Origin: Terriglobia bacterium
GTDB taxonomy: Bacteria > Acidobacteriota > Terriglobia > Terriglobales > Acidobacteriaceae
Assembly: GCA_020073385.1 (NCBI GenBank)
Contig: JAIQFH010000032.1
Location: 62,001 to 126,000 of the forward strand
DNA: 64,000 bases
Direction of reading: 5' to 3'
Shown: positions 35,709 through 45,060 of the stretch, piece after piece
Layout of the letters: every line of letters begins with the position of its first letter
Position numbering within the stretch: the first letter of the stretch is position 1
Translations under genes and position numbers: made by a program
Notes under the pieces: generated by a model
The model's input: only the letters and a program-made list of their open reading frames with translations
Database searches by the model: none
Told to the model about the DNA's origin: nothing

Positions 35709-38534
35709 ATGCATGAGTCGATGGACTGGCCGCGTCTGCAGCCTCCGCCACGCCGCCATCGCCGCCGCCTCTTCCTCATTATTCTTGCCGTCCTTATCGG
35801 CATTCTCTTCGTCGGCCGGGCGTCGCTGTCATATTACGTGGACGTGCTCTGGTTCGGATCGCTCGGCTATGCGGACGTGTTCTGGAAAACACTGAGTCTT
35901 CAGTGGGGAGTCTTCGCGGCTTTTGCAGCAGCCACATTTCTGATTCTGTATGGCTCGTTTCTGGCTCTCAAGCGAGCGCATCTCCCTGATTTGCCGGCCG
36001 GTCACACCATTCTCATCGGCGGGCAGCCGGTGAAGTTGCCGGTTGAGCCGGTTCTGCGGCTCATCGCACTCGGCCTTTCTCTTGTCATTGCCGCTGCAAC
36101 CGGCGGCGCCATGACAGGAGAATGGCCGACGCTCGCGCTTTTTTGGTTCGCGCCACCCACCAGTGGTGGCATTGTGGACCCGATTTTTGGCAAGCCGCTG
36201 AACTTCTTTCTGTTCACCTTGCCTGCCTGGCAGCTCATCGCCGGATGGCTGCTTACGCTAAGCCTGATTATCTGTGCGCTCGCCGCTTTCTTCATTCTGA
36301 TTACGGGTGGAGTTCGTGCCCTCACTGGCCAGCTCAGCCGCTCTGTCACACTACCCTGGCGCGGGTTCTCCATTGCATTTGCGTTTCTGTTGTTAATCCT
36401 CGGGATGCGTGTCTATCTGGGCCGGTTCGAACGACTGCTCGACGATCATACGATCTTCGGGGGTGTGACCTACACGGACGCGCACATCACACTCACCGGC
36501 ATGCTCGTCGTCTGCGCGGCACTCGTTCTGGGCGCGGCAATCGCATCCGTCAACGCCGCCCGGGTGCCACGCGGACGGTGGCTATTGGCGGCGGTCCTTC
36601 CAGCCGCGGTCTGTTATGTCACCGTTCAAGCGATCGCGTGGTATGTCAGCAGCTTTATCGTCAAACCGAACGAACTGGTTCGCGAGAAGCCGTACATTGT
36701 CTACAACACCGATCTGACTCGGCGAGCCTATGGATTGAACCAGGTCGTGCAACGGGAGTTTCCCGCTGAGACGACCGTGGAGGCGGCTGACCCGGCAAAC
36801 AATCAGGCTACTCTGCAAAACATCCGCCTGTGGGACTGGCATGCACTTCAGGACACGCTGCGTCAGATTCAGGAAATCCGCACCTATTACGACTTTCCCG
36901 ACATCGATATCGATCGCTATCAAATCGACGGCACGACTCGCGAGGTGATGCTCGCCACGCGCGAACTGAACTTCGACAAGCTTCCGGAGAGCAGCCATAA
37001 CTGGATTAACGAGAAGCTGATCTACACCCACGGCTACGGCATCACGATGAACCCGGTCAATGGATTCACGCCGGAAGGCCTACCCACGCTGATGCTGAGC
37101 AACATGCCGGTCCAGAGCACAGTCCACGGTCTCTCTGTGACGCGTCCAGAAGTCTATTTCGGCGAGTTGACCAACACCGACGTCTACGTGAAGACTCAGC
37201 AGAAGGAATTCAACTACCCGCAGGGCCAGACCAATAACCTCACATCTTACGAAGGCAACGGGGGGATCCTTCTCGGTGGATTCTTGCGCCGCTTGATCAT
37301 CGCGCTCGATCGCGACGACCTCACGAAGCTGCCGTTCAGCGATGACATCAATAAGGATAGCCGGCTGCTGATGCGGCGCAATGTGCGCGATCGCGTGTCC
37401 GCATTGGCCCCCTTCCTCACTTACGATCCTGATCCGTACATTGTGTTGGGGGACGATGGCCGGCTGTCGTGGATTATGGATGCGTTCACGATGTCAGACA
37501 GCTATCCGTACTCAACCCACTACCGCCTGGGGAACGACCTGATTAACTACATGCGGAACAGCGTGAAGGTGGTGATCGACGCCTACGATGGCACGACCAC
37601 GTTTTACGTGTTTGATACAGATGATCCAATCATAGCTGCCTACCGCCGCATTTTTCCGACGCTGTTCAAAGATGCGTCGACGATGCCGGCGGGACTTCGA
37701 AAGCACGTGCGTTACCCCGAAATACTGCTCAAACTCCAGGCGGAAGTATACGGCTTGTATCACATGACGGATCCGGAGGCGTTTTACAACCGTGAGGATC
37801 TGTGGACGGTGGCCACCGAAGTCGGCATGAGTGAAGGAGGTCAGCAAGCGACTCAGGTGATGCAGCCGAATTTCGTGCTGATGAAATTGCCGGGCGAAAC
37901 CGGCGAAGAATTTGTAGAGATTCTGCCCTTCACCCCGGCGAACAGGAATAACCTGATCGGCTGGATCGCTGGGCGCAGCGACGGCGCACAATACGGTACA
38001 TCGGTCGTTTACAACTTTCCCAAGACGAAGCTGGTCGACGGGCCGCTCCAGATCGAGGCGAGAATCGATCAGAACGCGCAGCTTTCCGGACAATTGACGT
38101 TGTGGAATCAGCAAGGCTCGCACGTGCGGCGCGGGGCTCTGCTGGTGATCCCGATCGGGCGGGCACTACTGTATGCGGAGCCGATCTACTTGCAGGCTGA
38201 GCGCAGTCCGATGCCGGAATTGCGCCTGGTCGTACTCGCGCTGCAAGATCGGCTGGCGTACGGACCAACCTTCGAGTCGGCACTGACGTCCCTGTTCGGT
38301 GGAGCGGCCTCGTCGATGAGCGCTGCGCCAGCTCCCGCAGAGTCTGACCGCAAGACATCGGCATCCGCCTCGAAATCCCAGCCCGAAGCTGATTTCACTG
38401 CACTCATCGCGGAAGCCGCCAAAGACCTTGCCGACTACCAGCGCCTGACGGCGGAGGGCAAGCTCGGCGAGGCCGGGCAGAAGCTTGAAGAGTTGAAGCG
38501 GGTACTCGACAAACTGAACTCGCGTCCAAAATAG
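35709..38534 (+). CDS. UPF0182 family membrane protein
   Basis: 941 residues. A basic N-terminus is followed by about seven membrane helices up to about residue 310 (LFLIILAVLIGILFVGRASL, WQLIAGWLLTLSLIICALAA and others), then a large extracytoplasmic domain with ELNFDKLPESSHNWINEKL, YTHGYGITMNPVNGFTPEGL and YPYSTHYRLGNDLINYMRNS, the signature regions of UPF0182 (COG1615). The Ala/Ser/Lys-rich C-terminal tail ends in a short coiled coil. Function unknown in the whole family. Confidence 0.9.
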   Translation: MHESMDWPRLQPPPRRHRRRLFLIILAVLIGILFVGRASLSYYVDVLWFGSLGYADVFWKTLSLQWGVFAAFAAATFLILYGSFLALKRAHLPDLPAGHTILIGGQPVKLPVEPVLRLIALGLSLVIAAATGGAMTGEWPTLALFWFAPPTSGGIVDPIFGKPLNFFLFTLPAWQLIAGWLLTLSLIICALAAFFILITGGVRALTGQLSRSVTLPWRGFSIAFAFLLLILGMRVYLGRFERLLDDHTIFGGVTYTDAHITLTGMLVVCAALVLGAAIASVNAARVPRGRWLLAAVLPAAVCYVTVQAIAWYVSSFIVKPNELVREKPYIVYNTDLTRRAYGLNQVVQREFPAETTVEAADPANNQATLQNIRLWDWHALQDTLRQIQEIRTYYDFPDIDIDRYQIDGTTREVMLATRELNFDKLPESSHNWINEKLIYTHGYGITMNPVNGFTPEGLPTLMLSNMPVQSTVHGLSVTRPEVYFGELTNTDVYVKTQQKEFNYPQGQTNNLTSYEGNGGILLGGFLRRLIIALDRDDLTKLPFSDDINKDSRLLMRRNVRDRVSALAPFLTYDPDPYIVLGDDGRLSWIMDAFTMSDSYPYSTHYRLGNDLINYMRNSVKVVIDAYDGTTTFYVFDTDDPIIAAYRRIFPTLFKDASTMPAGLRKHVRYPEILLKLQAEVYGLYHMTDPEAFYNREDLWTVATEVGMSEGGQQATQVMQPNFVLMKLPGETGEEFVEILPFTPANRNNLIGWIAGRSDGAQYGTSVVYNFPKTKLVDGPLQIEARIDQNAQLSGQLTLWNQQGSHVRRGALLVIPIGRALLYAEPIYLQAERSPMPELRLVVLALQDRLAYGPTFESALTSLFGGAASSMSAAPAPAESDRKTSASASKSQPEADFTALIAEAAKDLADYQRLTAEGKLGEAGQKLEELKRVLDKLNSRPK

Positions 38535-38846
38535 TCTTGCTGCCTTCGAACGTAGTGAGCACGATGATGCAGGCATCAGCAAACTCCGTGCGGATTGCGA
38601 TTATCACGGCTATGCCATTTTTCACGCTCGGACCACCTCAGGATTGTTGGCTTTCTTCGCACGCGAGGCGAGAACTCTCAAGAAGTGCGTCTCTTGCCTG
38701 CGCTCCCAACCCGCGGCCGGCAGAACCTTATTATTAGATGCTTCCCCAAACGAACGCCGCCCTTCGCTATACTATCCGTAACCTTGCTGGATGATCTGCC
38801 TTAGTCTGGCGCAACCTCAATCTCCTATCCCCGTGGAGGTTACGAA
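38535..38846. other. Intergenic region upstream of the molybdenum hydroxylase operon
   Basis: About 312 bp without a supported gene. A TATACT at about 38768 could be the -10 box of the operon, but no good -35 box was identified. Confidence 0.35.
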
Positions 38847-39506
38847 ATGCGAGATGGCGATCCGTTAAAAACCCGACGTGATGATAGTTCTCTAGAAAAC
38901 CAAAAAGACAAATCCGATTCGTCCGGCGTTTCGCGCCGCGACTTCCTCAAAATCTCCGGCATTTCGGTGGCGGTTCCGTTGGTGGCCAGTCCCAGAATGG
39001 TCCTGGCTGCGGGGCAGGAGGTTCCTGTACATGGCCCCGGCAAGGTTCCCATGGAATTTTCCATCAACGGCAAGAGCTACAAAGCCGAACTGGAACCACG
39101 CGTCACGCTGCTCGATGCACTACGCGATCAATTCGAACTCACCGGAGCAAAGCGGGTCTGCGATCGTGCCGAGTGTGGCGCCTGCACAGTGCTGATGGAC
39201 AACAAAACCGTTTATGCCTGCTCGGTGCTTGCGATCGAAGCGCAGCGCAAGTCGATTGTCACGATTGAATCTCTGACGGCCGAAGGAAAGTTGCACCCCG
39301 TTCAGCAAGCTTTCGTCGACAATGACGCCTCCCAGTGCGGCTTCTGCACGCCAGGGTTCGTCGTATCCTGCAAAGCATTCCTGGATGCGCACCCGCATCC
39401 TACACCTGAAGAAATTCGTCGTGGACTCAGCGGCAATCTGTGTCGCTGCGGCACCTATGCGGGCATTCGCCAAGCCATCGCGCAGGTTGCGCAGAAAGGA
39501 GTCTGA
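38847..39506 (+). CDS. Xanthine-dehydrogenase-type 2Fe-2S subunit with Tat signal
   Basis: 219 residues. A twin-arginine signal SRRDFLKISG (about 29-38) with hydrophobic stretch follows a charged leader. The ferredoxin-like domain holds the first cluster (CDRAECGACTVL, then VYAC), and the helical domain holds the second (QCGFCTPGF and CRCGTY). It passes electrons between the Mo cofactor and FAD. It is 3 bp from the large subunit. As the only subunit with a signal, it would carry the assembled complex to the periplasm. Confidence 0.9.
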   Translation: MRDGDPLKTRRDDSSLENQKDKSDSSGVSRRDFLKISGISVAVPLVASPRMVLAAGQEVPVHGPGKVPMEFSINGKSYKAELEPRVTLLDALRDQFELTGAKRVCDRAECGACTVLMDNKTVYACSVLAIEAQRKSIVTIESLTAEGKLHPVQQAFVDNDASQCGFCTPGFVVSCKAFLDAHPHPTPEEIRRGLSGNLCRCGTYAGIRQAIAQVAQKGV

Positions 39507-39509
39507 CCT

Positions 39510-41870
39510 ATGCCGGACTATGCATGGCCTGATCCTGATCACCGTACTTTGATCGGCAAGCGCACTACCCGCGTGGATTCTCCCGTAAAAGTCTCTGGAG
39601 AGGCAAAGTACACCTATGACGTCCATCGTCCCGGCATGCTTTACGGCAAGGTACTGCGTTGCCCATATGCTCACGCCAAAATAGTGAGTATCGACACCAG
39701 CGCGGCGGAAAAGATGCCTGGCGTCAAAGCAGTACAGATCATCCAGGGTCCAGGCTCCAACATTCATTGGGCCGGAGACGAGATCGTGGTCGTCGCCGCG
39801 GTCGACGAGGACAGCGCAGAAGATGCAATCCGCGCCATCCAGGTGAAATATCAGCAACTGCCGCACTTGGTCAGCGATGCCGAACCGCCCTCTGGCAGCG
39901 CCCAGGAGCAAGGCCCGCTCAGCATGGACGATATTGGCGACATGCTCGACAACCAGGTGCCCACGCGGGAAATGGTGAGCCAGATTCAGCGGTATGGCCT
40001 CACCCAAAAGCCGAGCGAGGATACGCTGAAGGGATTGAAGGATGACGGCGCTCCGGACGATGTATTAACCGCCTTACGTAGTGCCACCGTTCACCCCGAA
40101 GCCGGAAATAGGCCGCCATCGAATTACCAAAAAGCGGCTACCCAAACCACAGGTGATCCCGACAAAGCGTTTTCGGAAGCCGAAGTCGTCTCCGAGGGAC
40201 TCTATGGAATTCCCGTCATTACCCATTGTTGCCTCGAAACCCATGGCTCGATTTCGGAGTGGACGGACCAAGACCACGTCTTCACGCATATCTCCACCCA
40301 AAATGTATCCGGCATCGCGGGGCAGATGGCTGAGCCGCTGAAAATTCCTGCCACCAACATTCGCGTGCATCAGGACAATATCGGCGGAGGTTTTGGTAGC
40401 AAGTTCGCACCCGATCGCTGGGGAATCTTCACTGCGGAGATCTCCAAAAAGGCGGACGGCAAGCCGGTCCGCTACATGCTGGAGCGCGACGCGGAACTGA
40501 AGGTCGCTGGAGCTCGGCCCTCGGCCTATGCCCGTGTCAAAGTTGCTGCAAAGAAGGACGGGACGGTGACTGCCTGGCAGTCCAACTCCTGGGGCACAGG
40601 CGGCCCGGGTGGTGGAGGAATGCCACCCATCCCTTACGTTTTCAGTATTCCCAATCAGCATCTGGAGCACACTGCCATCCGCAACAATATCGGTCCCGCT
40701 CGGGCCTGGCGTGCCCCCAACCATCCGCAGGCAGCCGTGCTCACCATGTGCGCGTTGGATGACCTCGCGGCCAAGCTCAACATGGATCCGGTGGAGTTCT
40801 TCGGCAAGAACCTGAATCTCACCAGAGCTCGCGAGAACACCTACCGGGAAGAGCTGGCCATTGCTGCCGAACTGATGGGCTGGAAAGAAAAATGGCATCC
40901 TCGCCGGCAGAACGCCGACGGCATTGTTCGCGGGGTTGGGCTGTCGTTTCACACTTGGGGCGGCCGCGGTCACGCCAGTGATTGCGATCTGACGATCCAT
41001 CCTGACGGCTCGGTCGAACTCAAGATGGGCACGCAAGATCTGGGAACAGGAACACGAACCTGCATTCTCGTTGTGGCCGCTGACACTCTTGGCATTCCGA
41101 TCAACGCCATTCAGTTGTTGATCGGCGATACGAACTATCCTCCATCCGGCGGATCAGGTGGGTCGACCACGATCGGCGGCGTAAGCTCTTCTACTCGCCG
41201 CGCGGCAGTGGATGCACGGGACGCCCTCCTTGCCAAGGTCGCACCCGCGCTGAATGCACAGCCCGATCAGTTGGAATGCAAGAACGGCCAAGTCAGCGTG
41301 AAGGGAGATTCCAGTCGAACGCTGAGCTGGAAGGAAGCTTGTTCCAAGCTCGGTGCCATGCCGCTTACGATACGTGGCAAGAATCCCGACCGTAGTAAGC
41401 CGCCCGACCTCACCAACAGTGGTGTGGGTGGCGTGCAGATGGCAGAAGTCGAAGTCGATTCCGACACCGGCATCGTCAAAGTCAAGAAAATGGTCGCAGT
41501 CCAGGATTGCGGCCTGATCATCGACCTCAAGACAGCCGAGAGTCAGTGCTATGGCGCGTTGATCATGGGCATCAGCTATTCGCTTTTTGAGGAGAAAGTC
41601 ATGGATCAGGCTACGGGGCGCATGCTCAATGCCGACATGCAGTTCTACCGTCTCGCCGGCCTGAGCGACATCCCTGAACTGATCGTGCACATGATGACCG
41701 GCAAGGGATATGACGAACGCGGCGTAATCGGCCTGGGTGAGCCTCCGGTGATCTCACCTGGTGCTGCCATTTCCAATGCAGTTGCCAATGCCATTGGGGT
41801 CAGAGTACCGTTCCTTCCCCTTACGCCCGACAGAGTTCTCGCGGCACTCGAGCAGAAAGGACGTGCGTGA
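39510..41870 (+). CDS. Xanthine-dehydrogenase-type molybdopterin-binding large subunit with an inserted helical domain
   Basis: 786 residues of the aldehyde oxidase/xanthine dehydrogenase family. It has the N-terminal domain (RVDSPVKVSGEAKYTYDV), the cofactor-binding IGGGFGSKFAPDRWG (about 291-305), the Mo-site segments DLGTGTRTC and GGSGGSTTIGGVSS, and near the end GLGEPPVISPGAAISNAVAN with the conserved active-site Glu. Residues about 138-192 are an insertion, SMDDIGDMLDNQVPTREMVS ... DDGAPDDVLTALRSA, that interrupts the first domain. The insert resembles a small helical module seen elsewhere in Acidobacteriota. Substrate unknown. Confidence 0.9.
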   Translation: MPDYAWPDPDHRTLIGKRTTRVDSPVKVSGEAKYTYDVHRPGMLYGKVLRCPYAHAKIVSIDTSAAEKMPGVKAVQIIQGPGSNIHWAGDEIVVVAAVDEDSAEDAIRAIQVKYQQLPHLVSDAEPPSGSAQEQGPLSMDDIGDMLDNQVPTREMVSQIQRYGLTQKPSEDTLKGLKDDGAPDDVLTALRSATVHPEAGNRPPSNYQKAATQTTGDPDKAFSEAEVVSEGLYGIPVITHCCLETHGSISEWTDQDHVFTHISTQNVSGIAGQMAEPLKIPATNIRVHQDNIGGGFGSKFAPDRWGIFTAEISKKADGKPVRYMLERDAELKVAGARPSAYARVKVAAKKDGTVTAWQSNSWGTGGPGGGGMPPIPYVFSIPNQHLEHTAIRNNIGPARAWRAPNHPQAAVLTMCALDDLAAKLNMDPVEFFGKNLNLTRARENTYREELAIAAELMGWKEKWHPRRQNADGIVRGVGLSFHTWGGRGHASDCDLTIHPDGSVELKMGTQDLGTGTRTCILVVAADTLGIPINAIQLLIGDTNYPPSGGSGGSTTIGGVSSSTRRAAVDARDALLAKVAPALNAQPDQLECKNGQVSVKGDSSRTLSWKEACSKLGAMPLTIRGKNPDRSKPPDLTNSGVGGVQMAEVEVDSDTGIVKVKKMVAVQDCGLIIDLKTAESQCYGALIMGISYSLFEEKVMDQATGRMLNADMQFYRLAGLSDIPELIVHMMTGKGYDERGVIGLGEPPVISPGAAISNAVANAIGVRVPFLPLTPDRVLAALEQKGRA

Positions 41871-42856
41871 TGCGACCTTTTGAATATGTCAGCCCAAATA
41901 GCAGGTCGCAAGCGATTGGCCTGTTGGGTGCCACCTGGGGAAACATTGAGATTCTCGCCGGCGGAACCGATCTGCTGACTCTAATGAAGGACGATGTCGT
42001 CACCCCCAAACGGCTCGTCAACATCAAAGACATTGCGGATCTACGCGGAATCTCTTTCGACGCGCAAGGCTTGCGGGTTGGAGCACTCACCAGCCTGGGC
42101 GAATTAGCGGACAATGAGAACGTCAGGAAAAACTATCCCGCTCTATCGGAAGCTTTGCTCGAAGCCGCCAGCCCGCAAATTCGCAATATGGCCACCATTG
42201 GCGGCAATCTCTGCCAACGGCCGCGTTGCTGGTATTTCCGCAATGGATTAGGTCTGTTGCCCAAGGACGAGAACGGAAAGGAATTGGTCGCTGGCGGCGA
42301 GAACCGCTATCACGCGATTCTAGGCAACCAGGGAGCGGCGAAGTTCGTAAGCCCTTCCACCGTCGCACCCATTCTGATTGCCTATGGCGCCAAGATTCGC
42401 CTGGAAGGACACAAGGGAAAACGCGAGCTTCCGCTCGAAAAGTTCTTCGTGATTCCCAAGACTGAGAACGACCGCGAACACGATTTGCGGCCGAACGAAA
42501 TCGTAACTGAGCTCGTCGTCCCTCCTGCCTCGGACTTGAAAGCAGCCCACTACGAAATCCGTCAGAAGGAAGTTTTTGATTGGCCGCTCGCCGTGGCCGC
42601 CGTTACGCTCAAACTCCAAGGCACGAACGTGCAATCAAGCAAAATCGTCCTGGGGTATGCTGCCCCAGTTCCGTGGCCCTGCCCCGAAGCGGAGCGGGCT
42701 CTGTCCGGCAAACCAGTAAACAAGGAGACCGCACAAAAAGCCGCCGACGCTGCACTGGGCAAAGCCACGCCGCTTAGCCACAACGCGTACAAAGTGAAGT
42801 TGGCGAAAGTTGCCGTAACCCGCGCTATCTTGAAGGCCGCCGGAGGTGCCGCATGA
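41870..42856 (+). CDS. Xanthine-dehydrogenase-type FAD-binding subunit (CoxM-like)
   Basis: 328 residues from ATG 41870, which overlaps the previous stop. FAD motifs: EILAGGTDLLTLMKDDVV (N-terminal AGGT(D)LL) and ATIGGNLCQRPRCWYFRNG (the TIGGN motif with an extra Cys-rich stretch). Length and end match subunit M. It completes the heterotrimer with the genes at 38847 and 39510. Confidence 0.9.
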   Translation: MRPFEYVSPNSRSQAIGLLGATWGNIEILAGGTDLLTLMKDDVVTPKRLVNIKDIADLRGISFDAQGLRVGALTSLGELADNENVRKNYPALSEALLEAASPQIRNMATIGGNLCQRPRCWYFRNGLGLLPKDENGKELVAGGENRYHAILGNQGAAKFVSPSTVAPILIAYGAKIRLEGHKGKRELPLEKFFVIPKTENDREHDLRPNEIVTELVVPPASDLKAAHYEIRQKEVFDWPLAVAAVTLKLQGTNVQSSKIVLGYAAPVPWPCPEAERALSGKPVNKETAQKAADAALGKATPLSHNAYKVKLAKVAVTRAILKAAGGAA

Positions 42857-43086
42857 TCAAGGAATCGGAACGCTTTAACACAACTCATCCGAACCTCTGT
42901 TCGGCGTTGCGCTGGAAAGGCCAATTCATTCTCGCCGAGCCTGACCCTACGGTGCCTGCCTGCAATGACGGCTTGTTCTGGTGCATGCATACGCAAACCT
43001 GTATTGGCCCCGACGGCGAACTGGCCGAGCCGGGCAATTGCAACTCGAAAAGCCGCGTCTGTCATGGCACTGGAAAGTGTGGGTAG
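42853..43086 (+). CDS. Cys-rich small protein coupled to the molybdenum hydroxylase
   Basis: 77 residues with seven cysteines (NLCS, PACN, WCMHTQTCIGP, NCNSKSRVC, GKCG). ATG 42853 overlaps the stop of the FAD subunit by 4 bp, so it is translationally coupled. No signal peptide or membrane helix. The cysteine spacing does not match ferredoxin, rubredoxin or zinc-ribbon patterns I know. Its position suggests a fourth subunit, a chaperone or a cofactor-loading factor. Confidence 0.6.
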   Translation: MIKESERFNTTHPNLCSALRWKGQFILAEPDPTVPACNDGLFWCMHTQTCIGPDGELAEPGNCNSKSRVCHGTGKCG

Positions 43087-43237
43087 ACAGAAGATCAGTT
43101 TTGCGCGTCGGCTGGTCTGGGGCTAGCATCTGAATCAGTAGCACTTGGCATTCAGCCCTCAGCAGTCGGCGAGCTTGGCTTCGTGCTGGTGGAGTATTGA
43201 TTCTGAACTGCTGAGCGCAAGAAGTGAGGGGTTCATC

Positions 43238-43903
43238 ATGCGATTTGTTAAATGGGTGACGTTTGTTTCTATTCTGGGGTTGTTCATGCTTCCCATGGCC
43301 GCGCAGGAAATTCGTGGCGATTACATGGAGACGCGGAACGCCGATGTTTACACCGGCCAATGTTTTGCCAACGGCGAGGTAAACCTCGTCGGAAATGAAG
43401 CCATTCTGGCGTGGCATGTTCGCAGTGGGAGCTGGGACGGAGTCCCACTGGAAGGACTGACCATTGCAGCGGCCGTGCGTGCCAATGGGACCCTCGGCGA
43501 TCCCTATGAGAGCCCGTATCCCGCGAAGGCGGTGCTGTTAGTTGATGACCAGGCTTCCCCGCAGCAACGGGCCGCGTTGGTGCATTTCGCCCAACGTATG
43601 GGTGGAGAGCTCTTGAAGAACGTGGAGAAAGTGATTCCCACGCCGATGGAGCTGGCAGTGAACACCGAGCACCACGGTGCCGCCATGCTGCGGGCGGGGA
43701 ACTTCGCCATGATCCAGACGCGCGGTATCGGCGATAAGGATCATCTTTGCGGCAATGAAGTGACCTTCTATCCGCCATTGACTGAAACTGCGCACTCCAT
43801 GCCGGCTGTAGCGTTGACCGATTCTTACTCCGGCCCCGGCTTGGGCGCGTCGTGGAACCTTCATGGTAAGCGCAGCGCGTTTGTGGGTACATTCGCCCGG
43901 TAG
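43238..43903 (+). CDS. Secreted DUF1326 family protein
   Basis: 221 residues from ATG 43238 (GAGGGG site; the longer frame from 43145 has no RBS). Signal peptide FVSILGLFMLPMAAQE. The body begins IRGDYMETRNADVYTGQC and has AILAWHVRSGSWDGVPLEGL then TIAAAV, as in DUF1326. The family has no established function. It is followed 19 bp later by another secreted-protein gene, probably in one operon. Confidence 0.72.
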   Translation: MRFVKWVTFVSILGLFMLPMAAQEIRGDYMETRNADVYTGQCFANGEVNLVGNEAILAWHVRSGSWDGVPLEGLTIAAAVRANGTLGDPYESPYPAKAVLLVDDQASPQQRAALVHFAQRMGGELLKNVEKVIPTPMELAVNTEHHGAAMLRAGNFAMIQTRGIGDKDHLCGNEVTFYPPLTETAHSMPAVALTDSYSGPGLGASWNLHGKRSAFVGTFAR

Positions 43904-43922
43904 CGCATTATTAAGGAGCACT

Positions 43923-44585
43923 TTGCAGAAGCGCAAGGCATCCCTGGTTACGATTGCTATGCCGCTGATGCTTTCCCTGCTGTGCGCCGCGCAGAGCGGT
44001 AAAGTGGAAAGCATCGGTCCGCTAACCGACAATGCAGTTCCCGACCAGGTGCGCCAGAGCCTGGAGGCAAAGGGATATCGGATCACGCTTGATGACCCCA
44101 AGCCCTCTTGCGAGCTCTGGCTCCGCAAGGGCGTACCGGCTCAAGCCAACAAAAATACCGAACTAGCCTACCCACAGTTTGCGGAGTCCACGTTGCTGGG
44201 CGTAATTCACTTTTCGCAAGCGGCAGCCGATTTTCGTGGACATACTATCCCCTCCGGCTTTTATACGTTGCGCTACGAACTTATTCCAGATGATGGAAAT
44301 CATCTCGGGGTGGCTCCCAATCGGGACTTCGTCTTAGCTATTCCAGCGCAGTCCGATCTCGACGCCAACGCCACGTTTAAGTTTCAGGAACTCGTGACCA
44401 TGAGCGCAAAGACAGCGGGCACAAAACATCCCACTGCTCTGAGCCTGCCGCCCGCAGATAAGCCGTCACCCGGGACCGTCGCAAGGGACGACCAGGACCA
44501 CTGGATTTTTTCGACTCATCTGACACTCGCGTCAGGCGAGGAACTCCCCTTCGCATTGATAGTGAAGGGGACCGCCCAGCAATAA
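43923..44585 (+). CDS. Secreted hypothetical protein
   Basis: 220 residues from TTG 43923, which has an AAGGAG site 7 bases upstream; earlier in-frame codons overlap the previous gene. Signal peptide LVTIAMPLMLSLLCAAQ. The mature part is a beta-rich domain: CELWLRKGVPAQANKN, LLGVIHFSQAAADFRGHTIP, SGFYTLRYELIPDDGNHLGV and FVLAIPAQ. The pattern GHTIPSGFYTLRY...DGNHLGVAP recurs in acidobacterial secreted proteins of unknown role. Probably co-transcribed with the DUF1326 gene. Confidence 0.6.
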   Translation: MQKRKASLVTIAMPLMLSLLCAAQSGKVESIGPLTDNAVPDQVRQSLEAKGYRITLDDPKPSCELWLRKGVPAQANKNTELAYPQFAESTLLGVIHFSQAAADFRGHTIPSGFYTLRYELIPDDGNHLGVAPNRDFVLAIPAQSDLDANATFKFQELVTMSAKTAGTKHPTALSLPPADKPSPGTVARDDQDHWIFSTHLTLASGEELPFALIVKGTAQQ

Positions 44586-45060
44586 CTCGCTGCAAGCAGG
44601 CGAAGCCTATTGGTGGCCCGCCAAGCCTGTATCAAAGATCAGTCTGCCTCGGACGTCTTAAACCCGATCTAGTGTAATGCGTCAGACAGCGATTTATAAG
44701 TCCCCGGTTTCCCCTGTAATCCTGTGTGCCCTCTGTGGTTAAAGCCTTTGACCTCCTCGCCCGACACCACGGATCACGCGGACCGAGTCGCAATACTTAA
44801 CGAGCACTGTTTCCGAAGCACTACACTAGAATCCATTGAAGGCTGACCACCAAGAAGCATCGTGGGATTAGTCAATGGTTCATCGTTGACTGACTCAGGC
44901 TCGCATAGTCCAGTCCGTGCACAGATTGACAGCTCGCTTGAGGGCCACGCGCTTATTGTAGATTTGCAGCGAACGTGAGACGCCTTGGCGTGAGATTGTG
45001 GGTGTTACGATTGCTTAAACCCCTGATGCAGTCCCGCACTACCAATTGAAGAGATCCCGA
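44586..45060. other. Intergenic region, nothing recognised
   Basis: About 475 bp between the secreted-protein gene and the Hsp70-like gene. No supported reading frame, hairpin terminator or clear promoter. Confidence 0.5.

Noticed and set aside
40074-41036. 320-codon antisense frame inside the molybdopterin subunit gene
   Set aside because: The plus-strand gene is certain and the antisense translation has no recognisable features.
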